From NCBI GenBank assembly GCA_028564675.1, contig JAOVVO010000442.1, positions 1 through 64,000 on the forward strand: 64,000 nt of DNA. The letters run 5' to 3'. Origin of the DNA: Onchocerca lupi. Taxonomy: Eukaryota; Nematoda; Chromadorea; Rhabditida; Onchocercidae. The translations under genes and the position numbers were made by a program. Numbering within the stretch: position 1 is the stretch's first letter; every line of letters begins with the position of its first letter. This document shows, in pieces, positions 50,801 through 63,700 of this stretch. The notes under the pieces were generated by a model, which saw nothing but the letters and a program-made list of their open reading frames with translations, was not told the DNA's origin and did no database searches.

Positions 50801-53800
50801 TTTAATTTTACCTAGTTCACTAGCGCATGATTTTTGCAATAAAGCTGGAAGATTTGAAACCTTGCATGGTTTTCACTAACCTGATCATTATTCTCATCAA
50901 AAACATCAAAAAGCTGATCATCGGGATCCAGAATGCCACCATCTCGTAAGCATTCAACACGATGAACAAATACATAGTGTTCTGCTGGCTATAAATTCTA
51001 GCACGCTAACAATGCAAATGCGTCAATAAAGTGGACAAGAAAAAGTCAGGTGTTCGTTTCATGCCACAGATAATGATGAATACCTGACCATTACCTGTCC
51101 AAATTTAGACTAAGGCTTAATTAAAGTTCACTTACTGTAACATAATTTGCATTCTGTTGGCAGTGTACGATACCAGTGGGACCGACAGCAGCACTGTTTG
51201 TTGTTGTTGACATGAGGTGATGATAATGTAATTAGCATGTACAATAAAGGAGAGAAGTTCCTTCACCTTTTTTTTTTTCTCAAAATCGATTTTTTAAGAG
51301 TTTTCTCTTATTCGATATGTATTAGAAAGGGAGAGAAGAATGTCAGATAAATAATGACCATTCTTTTCATAATCGTATTCATAGTATTCTTGATTGTGAT
51401 GATAAGAGTTTATAGTGATAATAGAATGACCAATGAGAGAGAAAATAACAGTGTATATGTCTGCGAACTGAAGAGTAATATAAAATGATCATTAAATATT
51501 TAGCAGCAATGCATTTTTATCACTATCTCTTGCATCAACAAAATTGAATTAAAATAAACTGATCACAGAAACACAACCCAAATAGGCATACTAATTCTGA
51601 GATCTAAGATTTTCGCAATGCAGTTAGAAGTTATGCATTAATTCAATAATTCACTGCCATCTTTTGCAAGATTTTTTGCGAAAAAATGGAATTCTAAAGG
51701 AATGAATGCATTACTTAGCGACTCAAGTATTATCTTCACTTGCATACGTAAATCTAACTGTGATATTTTCTTTATTCAAATATTATTTAATTCTATTTAC
51801 AGTTTCGACATAAAAATGAATATTTTACATATTTCCTTTCATTTCATGTTACCTAATTCTGATTTAGTTACAAATTTCCGCTTTCTAACTCTACATCCTC
51901 TCACATCAAGAATCTGATCTGAAAAAGCATCGTGAAGAAAATTGTAAGTGAATTATAAGACGAAGGATGGTAATTACTATAAATTAAACAAAATATGTGA
52001 CATCAAATAGGTTATCCCTTCTTAAGCGGGGTGATACTACAATGAATTCATACTTTAATTCAGTCATTAAATTTAAACTGATCCATTTTACGAAATTATT
52101 CAAAAAAAAAAAAAAAAAAAAGATAAAAAATAAAAAAATAAAACTAAAGATTAATAGATTCTCACCAATCACTACATTTATCTTCTTTGGAGCATTGCGC
52201 GCTTTTGTCGCATATTATTTTATATCGAAAATAAGCTAAGAAAAGCTTATTGTGACTATTCTAAGCCAGACAGTCATGATATCAAGTGACCAGAGTGAGA
52301 AAGGTTGACACCTGTCATCCGTGCTTCCAGGTATGAATGGATGGTTAGCAAAGGAAAATATTTTCAAATAATGTAGGTAGATAGACAAGCAGAGACTTCG
52401 AATTCTCAGAGGGTGAAAGCTTCCCATGTCTGCTAAATTTGATGAAATTAAAAAAGAAATTCTCGAAGTGTATGAGTGACCTCTGGAATTATCTACAGTA
52501 TGTATAGGTGTGGCCCGGAGAATGCATATCCTATAATAATCTCGATCAATCGATCGATTTGCTTATGACATGGTGATGATGATCGATACCATACGAAGGA
52601 GACATAGCAGAGGAAACGCCCATCCTTTGATCACCCACCTGCATCATACTACATACATGCACATACAAACTGATGCAGCTACCTGCATGCATATATGCAC
52701 ACGCATCGTGCATGTCATCATCCTCTACCATACAATATAATTATGAAAACTATTCTGAGAAATCCCGATGCCATCTTGTTGATCATCTGGGATATCTGGG
52801 ATATCGTGAAAGATTTTTCCTCTCGCTTCCTCTCATACTTTCCTTGTCGTTAGATCTCCCAATCGAACGACAAATTCTGTCATATAAGGCAATTATTCAA
52901 CGAGTATGTCGATTTGTCTTATATTCTATTCCATAAAGTCACATCTAACATCAGCACAGATAAAGGTCAAATATCGAGATAAAATGTAAACTATAATTGT
53001 AAGATTAAAAATTAGGAAATTAAATAATTGAATGACACAGATATCTCAAAAGTATTTGAACTTTGTCACTCATTCTATTTACTTCCGTTAATTAGCTTAA
53101 TGCATCCTTTTTGCTACTTTCCAACTGACATAAATAAGGATCATACTGTTTCTAAGATGTGTGATTTCTCTGATTTGCCTATCATTCATTCTGCCAATGA
53201 TTCCTAACTTATCATCTTTATTATCACCTTCTATTGATTCCCAACAAATAGCAAAGATAAGCAAAATAGAAATAACCAGATGGATGTTTGATAAAGAATT
53301 GACAACTTTTAAAAATTGTCAGATTTCAAAACAAACTTGTCAGATTATTTTGCTTTTGTCACTGGCGTGTAATAACACAACTGATGATTGTCGAGAAGTA
53401 AAATAGGTCCACACTGAGAGTTACAAATTACCATCAAATCAATAACCTTAGAGCAAAAATATTAATCTGAGAATGAACAATAACTTCTCAAACAGCACTG
53501 CTAAATTGTGATCAAAAGGAATTGAAGAAAAACTCTTTTCCTCATTAATCTAGAAATGATTCTGTTACTGCTATTCCACGGTAATTATTCGGCATACCAT
53601 CGGATATTCGGAAACACAATATGATTCATAATTTGTTTCCAGAGATTCATTTGTTAATGGAATTTTGAATTATTTTCTAAAATAATGCCATGAAAAAGAT
53701 AATAGCATTGACAAGATATAAGTAATTTTTAAAGGAAATATGAAAGCTTTCCTCTAAGTTTCATACGGTTTTTCCGGTACAGCTAAGATTCATCACATCT

Positions 53801-54359
53801 TTCCACAAAGTGGAAGAAAAGGGAAGAGAACGTTTTGGAGATCAGAAATGCTACAAATATTCATAAAATATCGTGCAGATTGCTACTAGGGTTTGTAAAG
53901 AATGAAAAATGCAAACTTTGGGGAAACTAATAAGCTATTATTATTATTCATATGGCCACAGAACCGATTTTGTTGATATTAATGTGAGCATTGCAATCAT
54001 CGTACACTGCCAATTATAAACTATGAAATTTCATTTTTTTTAAAATATGATGAACGAATTCAAAAGTGACTACAGTTTTCATGGCTTTGATTTATAATTC
54101 AATTATTATATTCTCACCGCTAATTTAATTTTTAGGAATTTTAGAAAATTTTAAAAAGACTTGACAAATTTATCAAGTCTAATTTTTCAAAATAAATGCA
54201 TATAATTAATTAGCAAAATAAGGTTTGTAAACTTGCCTTTCCGGTGGCTTTTTTGTATCGCAAAATAGAAGCTTTAATGAGATCGTTAACAGTCATACAA
54301 TCGTAGCATGGTACCACCACTCCTACGTTACCAAAATGGACCGTAACTTTTGCTTTCAT
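38885..54359 (-). CDS. par-3: PAR-3 cell-polarity scaffold (three PDZ domains)
   Basis: Cortical scaffold that binds PAR-6 and atypical PKC to set up cell polarity. Exons: 54359-54237, 50988-50881, 50566-50350, 50047-49823, 49540-49272, 48898-48752, 47984-47885, 47320-47201, 47015-46885, 46665-46454, 46119-45990, 45820-45679, 45575-45420, 45163-45067, 44720-44595, 44339-44248, 43916-43668, 43316-43244, 43160-42991, 42938-42861, 42704-42614, 42379-42202, 42147-41974, 40891-40770, 40619-40296, 39761-38885; total 1576 aa. Residues 1-85 are the CR1 oligomerisation domain (KVTVHFGNVGVVVPC, then DGGILDPDDQLFDVFDE). PDZ1 is near 285-385, PDZ2 near 438-525 (SGGFGFTITS), PDZ3 near 552-645 (GSAGLGISL). 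FSRKNPARKSISEKR near 755-770 matches the aPKC-phosphorylated CR3 site of vertebrate PAR-3, and RRSISLESME follows near 885. The C-terminal third is rich in Gln, Ser and Tyr and poorly conserved. Confidence 0.93.
41590..41699 (-). other. possible cassette exon of par-3
   Basis: Lies in the intron between par-3 exons 23 and 24. After AAATTCAG it reads EMPGTCKTEILCNAEELPAS, then GYIRVANSKFYYSFAE, and ends before GTGGGC in phase 2. If included, it would shift exons 24 and 25 into other open frames that can rejoin the normal C-terminal frame through a nearby acceptor. It may also be an unrelated open frame. Confidence 0.25.
43936..43961. repeat. A26 homopolymer
   Basis: Run of 26 A followed by A/G-rich sequence, in a par-3 intron just upstream of exon 17. 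Confidence 0.9.
44517..44567. repeat. 25-bp tandem repeat, two copies
   Basis: GACTTTATATCATGAAATAT plus a T run occurs twice in a row (from 44517 and from 44542), in a par-3 intron about 30 bases from exon 15. Confidence 0.85.
48155..48218. repeat. three phased copies of TTTACCGCCAAAA in a par-3 intron
   Basis: Copies start at 48155, 48179 and 48202, a spacing of 24 and 23 bases. On the minus strand each reads TTTTGGCGGTAAA, similar to the E2F/DP consensus TTTSSCGC. A CCAAT box lies at 48249-48253, upstream in the direction of par-3 transcription. The cluster is about 170 bases before exon 7, whose first codon is ATG. A simple tandem repeat without function is possible. Confidence 0.6.
51136..51213 (-). 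CDS. alternative first coding exon of par-3
   Basis: ATG at 51213 opens 26 codons (MSTTTNSAAVGPTGIVHCQQ, then NANYVT) that end in phase 0 at a GTAAGTG donor, ready to join exon 2 at 50988. The main exon 1 (54359-54237) joins exon 2 with an exact match to the CR1 domain, so this exon is not needed between them. It would give an isoform lacking the first half of CR1. It could also be a chance frame. Confidence 0.4.
52102..52121. repeat. A20 homopolymer
   Basis: Run of 20 A followed by A/T-rich sequence in the first par-3 intron. Confidence 0.9.
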
Positions 54360-57300
54360 TTAGTATCTTTAAAAAAGGCATTGATTATCCATTGAATTGA
54401 ACATTACCAGTCTGTATGATGACATTTCACAATTAGAAAATATGCAAAATAAATAATTAGCAGACAAAAAATCCCTTCCTTCGATAAGACAGAATTTTCT
54501 ACATACATAACAAAGTCAAATGCTAAAAGATAGAGAGCAAACTTTGGTCCCTGAGTTCCTTTCCCCAAAACTGCTAAAAAAGCTTGTTTTCCTTCAATAG
54601 GAGCTTTTTAGTAACAAAAATAATCTTTATATTGTTACCGTAACCACTATAGATTTCAAAACAAAAATGAAGTCATTATAAGTTTCGAAGATGGAATAAT
54701 GAAGATAATAAACTATGAAAATAAGATTATAATCAAATGAGAAAGGTATGATCGTACTGGAACACGAATAATCTAAAAATAAGAAACTCAAAGAATTAAC
54801 GAAGTTCAAATGAACAGCATTATTAACTTTCAGTATCACCGATTAACAGGCTGCTAAATAAGAATTGAATCTTTTAGTGGTTGTGTTGAGGTATTCTAAA
54901 ATATTCTTTTTTGAATATTTTTTGATAAATCTAAAAAATTGGAAGAAATTCGACTTTTTTTTCACTTTATTTTTAAGCTTTTTTGAAGAAAAGTGTATTG
55001 ATAAAGTTGTAAGAGAAAATTTTAAATGAAATGTTGGAACTTATTTTATTTGTATATGTGTGTGTATATATGAATTTAATTTACAAACTCACAAATGTAG
55101 AAAAATCAAACTTTCAGAATTCTTTTAATGTGATACAAGTTACAGTATGAAACAAAATCAATATCGAAAAAGAAGAATTCAATCATTTTTCTGCATCAAA
55201 TCCAATGACTGATAAATTAGAAAAACAGAGATAGCAATACGGACGTTTATTTGCAAGCCCATTGTAACAGAGGACGATGAAATAAAGTTCATTTATCGTT
55301 TAAAAAACAAAAAAGACAAGAGCAGAATACTGGTTGATTTTGTCGATTATAGTGATAAAAATGATAAGAAATATTAAGAAGAGGATGAAAGGGAAGGAAA
55401 CTCTCATATACAATAACAATTCAACGTAATTCCTTCTGATTCTGTTCATATCGATTACTTCCCTCTTGAATTTCAAGACGACGTAAATAGTAATGGAGAG
55501 AAAAGTTTGCAAATGCAAGGTTAGTTGGATTTCATGAATTATATGCATGGAATTGTCGCAAATTAGCTATTATGAGATGCATAATATGTCGCAACTAGCT
55601 AACAATCTTAATCGCTGAGAAAAAGTATTTTTCGACACAAATTTAGTAATAAATTTTTAATGATATAATTTTTTAGCGAATAGAACAGAAATGTAGGAAT
55701 CCGAGCAAAGATTATCTGTCTGTGTAATTTTTCTTTGAGCAAATTTTTTGCATTTATTCGCAAAAAACTTTGAACCAATACATGCCTTAAATACTTCAGC
55801 AAAATTACAGCTTTTGAGGACTGGTTTTGTTGACCCAGCTTAAATGCTCCACTGCAAGCCAATTTTGGCTCTTTTCAGCGAAAGCTATTATCTGAGCCAT
55901 TGAGCACTGAGCAATAGGCTTGAATATTGCATATTAATCCATGTACATTTCGATTTAACAGCCAAAATTCAAATTTCATGTTAAAAAAATCATTCACTTT
56001 ACCTTGAATTATCCATCAATCGATGCACAAAAGGATAGTTTCTGAACGTATTGGCTGCGACACAATCTAAATTTAGACACAAATGTGCGTGATAAATTAT
56101 GCATATTTTAGTTTAAAATTTAAAATCTCATTCGTTCGACCATTTACTTTACATTCCGCTCTGCTGCAAGTACAACAAACAAGTGAAATTAGCAGCATTC
56201 CAGCGGAAATATATCGGTGATATCAGCACGGAAGAGAGAAAAATCCAGACTGATTAGTATCGGTGAATCATTCAAGAGATTGCAAAGAGAAAGATTTAAA
56301 ATGATTAGTATCAGTGAATTATTTAAATGGATAACATTACACTGGAGAAATACCATCGATGGTAATGACCTTCCTGTCAGGGTGTCATGAAGAGATGTAT
56401 ACTGATATCGCAATATATTCTTTTCTTCGCTGATTTCAAATTATCACTTTTCACAGATTTTCCTTAATTAATTTTTAAATTATTTAAAAATGCTTTGAAC
56501 TGATTCGAAAGTTTCTTCTATCTTCACAGAACAAAATGTGCAGTTTCACTTTCTCTTCTCGAGGATATCTTTTTGCCATGTTTCATGATTTCTGCTATAT
56601 CTTTTGTGACACTTCAATAATCTGCCACAACAATGGTCTGCTATAAGCGCTCTATTGGTGTTTTAATCAATCAAAAAGGAATGATCAGAGAAACGATCAG
56701 AACGATCAGATTACGATTTATGCATTTACATTAATATTATGAGCTAACTGAAATAGAGAAGAGCGCTTTACATAGTTTGAAGATGATGTTGTTGAATACA
56801 GAAGGTGAAACAGAAGTCAAATGAAACAGTGCATTATATTAAATGAAAATTATTTTTTCCAATGTCAACTTAACTTTTCAACAATGGAGTCAAGAATCTG
56901 AAATGAGGAAAATTTATCAATTTAAATTTAGTTCCCTGCAGTAAAAATCTACATACTATATACTATTCATCACATTTTGAAATTTTAAAGTTCAGCTTAA
57001 CAAGTAAAATTAATGCTAGAGAAGGACTGACAGTTGTGCTCCATTAGCATAAATCAGAAAAACACTAAGCAAACATGAGCAATGGCCAAAAAAAGAGGTC
57101 ACTGGTTATCAAACTATATGAAGCGAAAGTTGCTTAGATTATGGATATCAAGAATTACTTACGTGAATGATATCACGTAAATGCAGCAAACTGAGAATCG
57201 AAGACGATAAAGCCACTATGAACCATGTAGTGATATATATAATCTCCTGATATTATCAGTGTTTACTATGTTAGGAAAGGTCAGCAAATAATATGGAAGT

Positions 57301-59429
57301 ATTACAGAAATGATAAAAGATTGCTGGGATGTTGAAAATGTAAAAAAGTGCAGACGGGTTGAAAGCTTTGTCGATATTATCAGAGCGAATAGCTGGCTCT
57401 GCTTTTCTTTTTTTATATCATTCAAGTATTTATTTAACCGATACATACATATTCATGCAAATATCTGTGAGCCATTTTTTGCATTAAAATAAACGCTTAG
57501 ATTCGATGTATCGCACTTTTGCGACGAGAGAGACGCTAGAAGACGTAAAAAAATTGATTTCCAAATTTATTATTCGAATCATTCATACGATTGAAACAAA
57601 GATAATTTTGATTCGAAAATAAATGTGAAGATTTTAATATTCATGCTAGCTTGAAAATTTAAATAAACAGTAAAGAGAAAATAAAAAAACGTTGAAGTAG
57701 GGCGAATGAACAGAGCGAAATTTGAAATTGAATTTTTGAATCAAAATTTAAATAAAACTGAAGTCAATTGGATTCAAGTTTCACAAGTTAGAAATATTAT
57801 AACAATGTCATTTCCAATATCTTAGTGGCAGGAAATGTTAAAGGTAAAATTACAATTTCTTTTCTAAACTCTGAATAAAAGTACGCCAATACCTCACTAA
57901 GCAATTTTCTCAATGCAATGCATATATCGTTCTATTCTTTTGCAAAAGACTGAAAAAATGCTGCCAAATGTCGGTAGTTTACTTACTTTACCTTACTGTG
58001 AAATCCCAAATTCAAAGATATTGAGATGTAATTTGGAATTGACAAACTTAACAGTTATAGTTGAGAAATCGAATTAAGAATTCCGAAAAATTCAAGAATA
58101 CTTTGATGGAGAAGAAAAGAATAGATTGTTGACATCAAAATATCCAGTCGATCCATTCATATTGCAATTCTAATATGCAACTGTGAATTTACTTAAAAAG
58201 CCATTCTTTGTTTGTCAAATATCACAAGAAGAAATTTGATGTTTGATGATTGAAATTTATAATAATGTCATGCATAAGAATTGAGAAATCGCAGAATTAG
58301 TCCATTCATCCTTCCAACTCACGTAACGCAAAGTTTTAGAGACAAATATCAACGTGCCGAAACATTATGGTATTTTGATAGCAAAATGATAAAAAGTTTT
58401 GACTGCATTGTTGGCAAAAGAAAGTGATCGATGTTTAAAAAATTGCATTTACTTGCTCGAGAAAGTTTAGAAATCAAAATTTCTTGTGGAAAAGTCTTAA
58501 GATATAATAAAAAGTTAATTTTAATTGCAATTAAAATATATTTTGTAAACATTAAAATATATTGGTCACTTCAGGAAAATTATGGCACAGTCTTTAAAAA
58601 TTAGTACCACTCTTGTCCAAACGGTTGCAATTAAACTTGAGTTGATCCTTAAAGGCGAAATTATTCAATGCATTAAAAAATTACCAAATTTATTTCATTT
58701 TTATGCAATTATCAAAATATATTAATTAACTCTTCCTATTATTTCTGCTCATACGGTATATTCGTGGCCTACAGTCTAATTTTTTCGTCATTTGAGCTTC
58801 ATTAATTAAATCTAGTCCTAAATGTCGGATTTTAAAAATTTTCATTATTTGCTGATATTATTCATTGCTTTGTTAATCTTTCATTATCTTGCATTATGTA
58901 TGGGAAATTGGACTTGATGATACTAGAGTAAAATTTTAAAAAAATGGCTTAATACCAATGTTTATTTCATTTATCCAAAGCAAATATAATTAACTTATGA
59001 TAACAGGATTTGCTTGGAGTTTTTGGGCATAAAATAAAAGTCGAGATTGATTCACTTACCTATGATATACTGATAACAAACTTCATAATAGTTGTTTTTG
59101 TTTTTAGAGTGAAAATAATTTTAGAGCCTATTAAAGATGTTTCTTCGATGAATCCTTTGATTCGTAGAATTACGACTATATGCTCTGAAAGAAAGCAAAC
59201 TATTGATAAAATTGATTTTTCATAAATCAAAAGCTTGCAAATCTCAAAACAGTAAATAAATATGAATCTTAAATTCATTGAATAAATGTTCTGGTGGACA
59301 GTACGAGCCCGGATTATTAATGATTTGGCAATTAATATTAAGAGAACTTCCTGGAAATATCGTAGAAAAACTTTTATGAACTTATCTGAAGATTATCACG
59401 GGCTGTTAATGAATGATAAGCGTTTGTTC
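54360..59429. other. upstream region of par-3, no supported gene
   Basis: About 5 kb of AT-rich DNA. Several frames of 60-84 codons are open on either strand (for example 55608-55862, 56189-56413, 59010-59225), but none has convincing splice sites, start context or a family match. It should contain the par-3 promoter, of which I see no clear element. Confidence 0.5.
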
Positions 59430-60715
59430 CTAAGAACAGATCGATTGAGAAAGTTTAGGATTGTGTCGCATATTGTAAATACTCCTGAGGGGAAGGAACC
59501 AAAAAGTCAATGCTGGCGATAAGCTTACAAATGGCAAATAACATCAAAAATTTGGTTGCTTTCATTATTGATTGCTCGTTAATCGAGAAAGAGCGGTGGA
59601 TCAATGAAATAAACAAAAAGAGTATGAGAAAGAGCAATGCTCTAAAACTGTCAAATTCAGCCTTTATGTAAACAAAAGTTCTACGCATCATACCACACAG
59701 TATTTCAATTTTAATCAATTCAGGAAATAAATGGGTAAACGATAATAAGTGAAATAAATGAACAATAATAAAAATCTTCAATAGTTGGAAAATAAAATCA
59801 AATAGGCAGTTTTGTTTCAAATAGTTGAAGAATTCAACCAAATCTCAAATTTTGTAAAAATCGAGAAATTGAATGTGATATAATCAATTCGATTCAGTTG
59901 GTAAGGTCTTTTTCTGAAAATTTATTTATCGAAATTTCAATCAAACAAAAATTTGCACAATCTGATTACTACTAAAAAAAAAAAGAGAAACTTTTCCGAA
60001 GAAATACGTACTGCAAATAAGCCGTTCCATATGTTTGCATAAATTTTTGGGAGCATAGAATCGCTGCGAAGTGGCCGCATTTACCGATCACATCAAGCAT
60101 TTCCCTAAAGAAATCAATATATTAGATTTGCAATATCAATTGAACTAATTGTCGTAAGATTAAGCATTTTGCAATAAAAAAAAAAACGATCTTTCGAAAT
60201 TCTGGAAAAGTTTCTAGGAATTTAAATTTTCAAAAAGTCGAGAATATCAATCCACAGATTGTTCATCGTTTATCGGACAATGACAAGAGTTATCAAAGAA
60301 AACAAGAACATAAAATCTGCAATTTTAAAATGATAAGATCGGTTAAAGTTATGAGTAATATTTCAAATAGAAATGAATTGTTGCATATACATAAGCAGTC
60401 TGTTATTCTCATTAACACCCTTTGAAATAGCAACATTTCAACATATTTGTACAGAATCAATCAAGTCGATTTCAAAGATTTAATTTAATTTTATTCCCGC
60501 CAATTATTGAAAAGAGAAGCAATGCTTAATGTTCACGAAAAATTTGAAAAAGTAAAAGGTACCAGAAAATAAACATGAATAGAGGAAAAGATGGTTATCA
60601 AAATGCAACATGGAGGTTATTGACGCTTTCACGTGTTATGAAATGACGGACGTGGATGTAAGAAATGGATAATAGCTATAAAATTCGGTAATTACCTTTG
60701 TACTTCGACCTTCAT
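59430..60715 (-). CDS. three-exon gene for a 55-residue protein of unknown function
   Basis: Exon 1 (60715-60696, 20 bases) encodes MKVEVQ and ends in a strong GTAATT donor; two in-frame stops lie just upstream of its ATG. Exon 2 (60104-60012) follows TTTCTTTAG and reads EMLDVIGKCGHFAAILCSQK, then FMQTYGTAYL. Exon 3 (59484-59430) follows a long pyrimidine tract ending CCCCTCAG and reads SIYNMRHNPKLSQSICS before TAG. The phases fit (2, then 2), giving 56 codons including stop. Exons 2 and 3 are clearly richer in G+C than the introns. The middle of the protein is mildly hydrophobic with two cysteines; no signal peptide is evident. I do not recognise the family. It was too short and split to show as a long open frame. 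Confidence 0.45.
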
Positions 60716-63700
60716 TTGTCGTTATCATGCTTTTCGCGAAGGAAAATAGCTCTATTCACAATTTGTTGATAATTCATTCAAGTATTTCACTATTTTCAAG
60801 CAAGAACAATTCTGCTTGCCTCATTTTGAAGAAAAAATTAAGCCACTAATCAATGATTCCCATCAAGAATTTCCGAAACTTTGGAAATGCCATCAGACGA
60901 AATTGAGAATTATTTGATGAGGAACACATTGTGAGATTTTGTTAAGTTTCACTTCGAATACATTTCTTTTTGCAATTATTGTAACGAATAGGATGCTATT
61001 CAGTAAAAACGAATAAAATCCATATTAATTTTATAAAATAAGTAATAAAATACATAATTTCTACATTCAAATATTTGTTTCAATTTCACAAAACCAATGA
61101 AAACTAGTGAGTTAACTCCAAAAAGACGAGTAAAAATATTTTAAATAAAATATTGACTCAATATTACGATCTGAAACAACAATTTAAAAAATATTGGCCA
61201 AGAAAGTATTATTACATGGAAGTGCGTCATCCAAAACCATGACAACAAGGCCGATTAAACGAGACTTCTTGGCACTAAGTGATGTCACAAAGACTCTCAT
61301 TATTTAGGGCAATGAAATAATATAATAAATTACAGGTGTGCATGTTTTTAATTATTAATTTCCTATTTTAATGTATACTTTCCTCCAAGGTATAATACAT
61401 TTTTCCATCTCAAATTAAAAGAAAATCAAACTGCTGATCCTAAGAGGCAATGAAATGAAAATTTAAAGATTTGTAATTGCGTTTTAAGATTTGTTTACTT
61501 GTAGAATACTTTTAACAAAAACTGGAAAAAAAATGAAAATTCCAAATTGTTACTTCAACTTTCGAAGTTTTTTTCTTTGAATTGAATAATTTGACCTCTA
61601 AATTGCAAAAAAGATTTTAAAAAAAGACTTATTTAAACACGGATCTTTTACAAATATTTTTAATCGAAGACAAATAATCTTGCATATACATACTTCAGAG
61701 CCATGGATTACAATTTCATCTCTAAAATTTATTGAAGTCAATTATGATGAAATTATAAAATACAGCAAAAATTTTGCGGAAATATTAAACTTGGCTTTTC
61801 ATATTTATTAGTCAATTGTTCGTTTTATTGATCAGAAAATAATGAATTTTTATTCATTCAACACAAATTTTTATTAATTAAAATAGAAAATTTGAATTGC
61901 ATTTATTAACAATTTTCTTAATTTGTTTGTCGCATCTTATATTCCTTTATATTTTTAGAAGTATTTTTAACTCATTCAAAATTTAGTACGACATCAACAA
62001 GAATCTATCTTTTTTTATGAGCATTGCGAAGTCATTTTTCGATGGTTTGTAATCTGTCTATGGAAAACGGCAGCTGATCTGACTGAATAATTTCAAAAAT
62101 AGAAACCTAAACATTTCTATGGAAAGCTTCTCAAATCGTAGCTTATTCATTAGTTATCTCATATTTCGTTTTCATCGATCTAAAATGTTATCAACAGCGG
62201 ACGACTTCAAAGAAGTGATATCCGAGCTTTCTCTGCGACATTATCTTTATCTATTAGTTAGCTTTGACATCGGGAAATACATATGGAACGTTGAGACAGT
62301 GATAATATTGTTCAGAATGGAAATCATTCTATTTATCATTTTATTTTTTAGTTTTTGCAAATTTCATTTAAATTTTAGTTCAGTAAGTCACATTTTCCTG
62401 CAGTGTTTTAACGTTGCAGCTGAGACAACTGTTGACAAAATCATTTCAGTGCTCAGTATAGGCTATCCTATCAATCGTTCATACAGCTTTCATACAATTT
62501 TAAATATTTCATTTCTCTCGGATAATTGAAATCCACAAATTCCATTCTTCATTCCAGTAGTGTATGATCTGTTTGTTTTATATTCGCCCAAAAGATTTCA
62601 TTCTACAATCGATATTCTTTAATTTTCATTCTGAAATTCTCTGTCATCGATTCTCTTTCAATAATAGTAAGTTTAATTTATCAATTTAGAAGTCATGAGA
62701 AACAAAAACATTGTTATAGCTATTAAAAATCGATAGACAAACTATCGATGGTTTTCAGTTTCTTCCAAAATGTTGCCACTTATTGCATTGAAGTTTCAAT
62801 AGTCTGGCTCGAATTGAAGCATTATGGAAATAATTGCAATTTACATTCTTTTCTTGAAAAATTGAGAGTAAAATAATAAACAAATTAGTGAAGGCAAATA
62901 TTCCTGTTTAAACTCCGGTTACTACATATTTCTCATTATTTTTGGCACCATTGTTTTCATACCTGAAAAGGAAATTATTCATCTCTCTCAATAAATGATT
63001 TATATCAAATTTAAATGTATTAACTTCTTTTAAATGTGTATAGATTTATTAAACTCAATTTTAGCTAGCTTTTGATCTTTATACTTTCTTTCGCAGCTTC
63101 ATAAATTTCCACTCAGGTAAAAATTTCAACTCCTTCTTCCTCGTTTCAAAATAAAGTCAGATAAATTTTGACAAATATAAAAAAGAAAAAATGCCGTTTA
63201 TTTTGATATTTTGTATATTTTAGTATAAATTTTGGCAATGATCTTTCCTTATAATTTGAAGCAAACTTTTTTTTATAAATTACAAGCAAATAAATGGTTT
63301 GTTGCTGACTCATAAGGTCAGATTTTCGGAAATATTTAAATTTTTAATAAAGTATATTTGCTTTAAAGGTGCGAATCAATCTATGTAAAAGGTCATAAAG
63401 AAGAAATCACTGAATGGTTTGCCGAATGAAATGGACGGATCGATCTTTGCAGAACAGACAAATCAAATGAAATCTGAAGCGAATGTTAGTGTCCATTTCA
63501 TAAAATATTGCAAAAAGGAGGGAGAACTTCCGATGCACTTTACGATTTTAGGCCTTTTCTCGTAGAAGAATATGAGAAAGGAGGGCTTTTAAAAGATATG
63601 ACTTAGATACTTCGAAATAGAAGCAGCATGAGCATGAGCCATTTATCAGCATGAGTCATCGATATCATCATAACTATAAATTTTAAATCTTTTTGAATTT

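Larger units (their letters stand above)
50989..54236 (-). other. large first intron of par-3
   Basis: About 3.2 kb. It contains an alternative first exon (51136-51213), an A20 run (52102-52121) and a stretch near 52641-52720 crowded with ATGCA/TGCAT words. No other coding exon is supported; open frames such as 52673-52936 and 53161-53406 look like chance. Confidence 0.6.

Noticed and set aside
59286..59522. Plus-strand frame of 78 codons starting MFWWTVRARI, with good codon composition.
   Set aside because: It overlaps the third exon of the minus-strand small gene antisense. The G+C that makes it look coding is explained by that exon, and it has no splice or family support.
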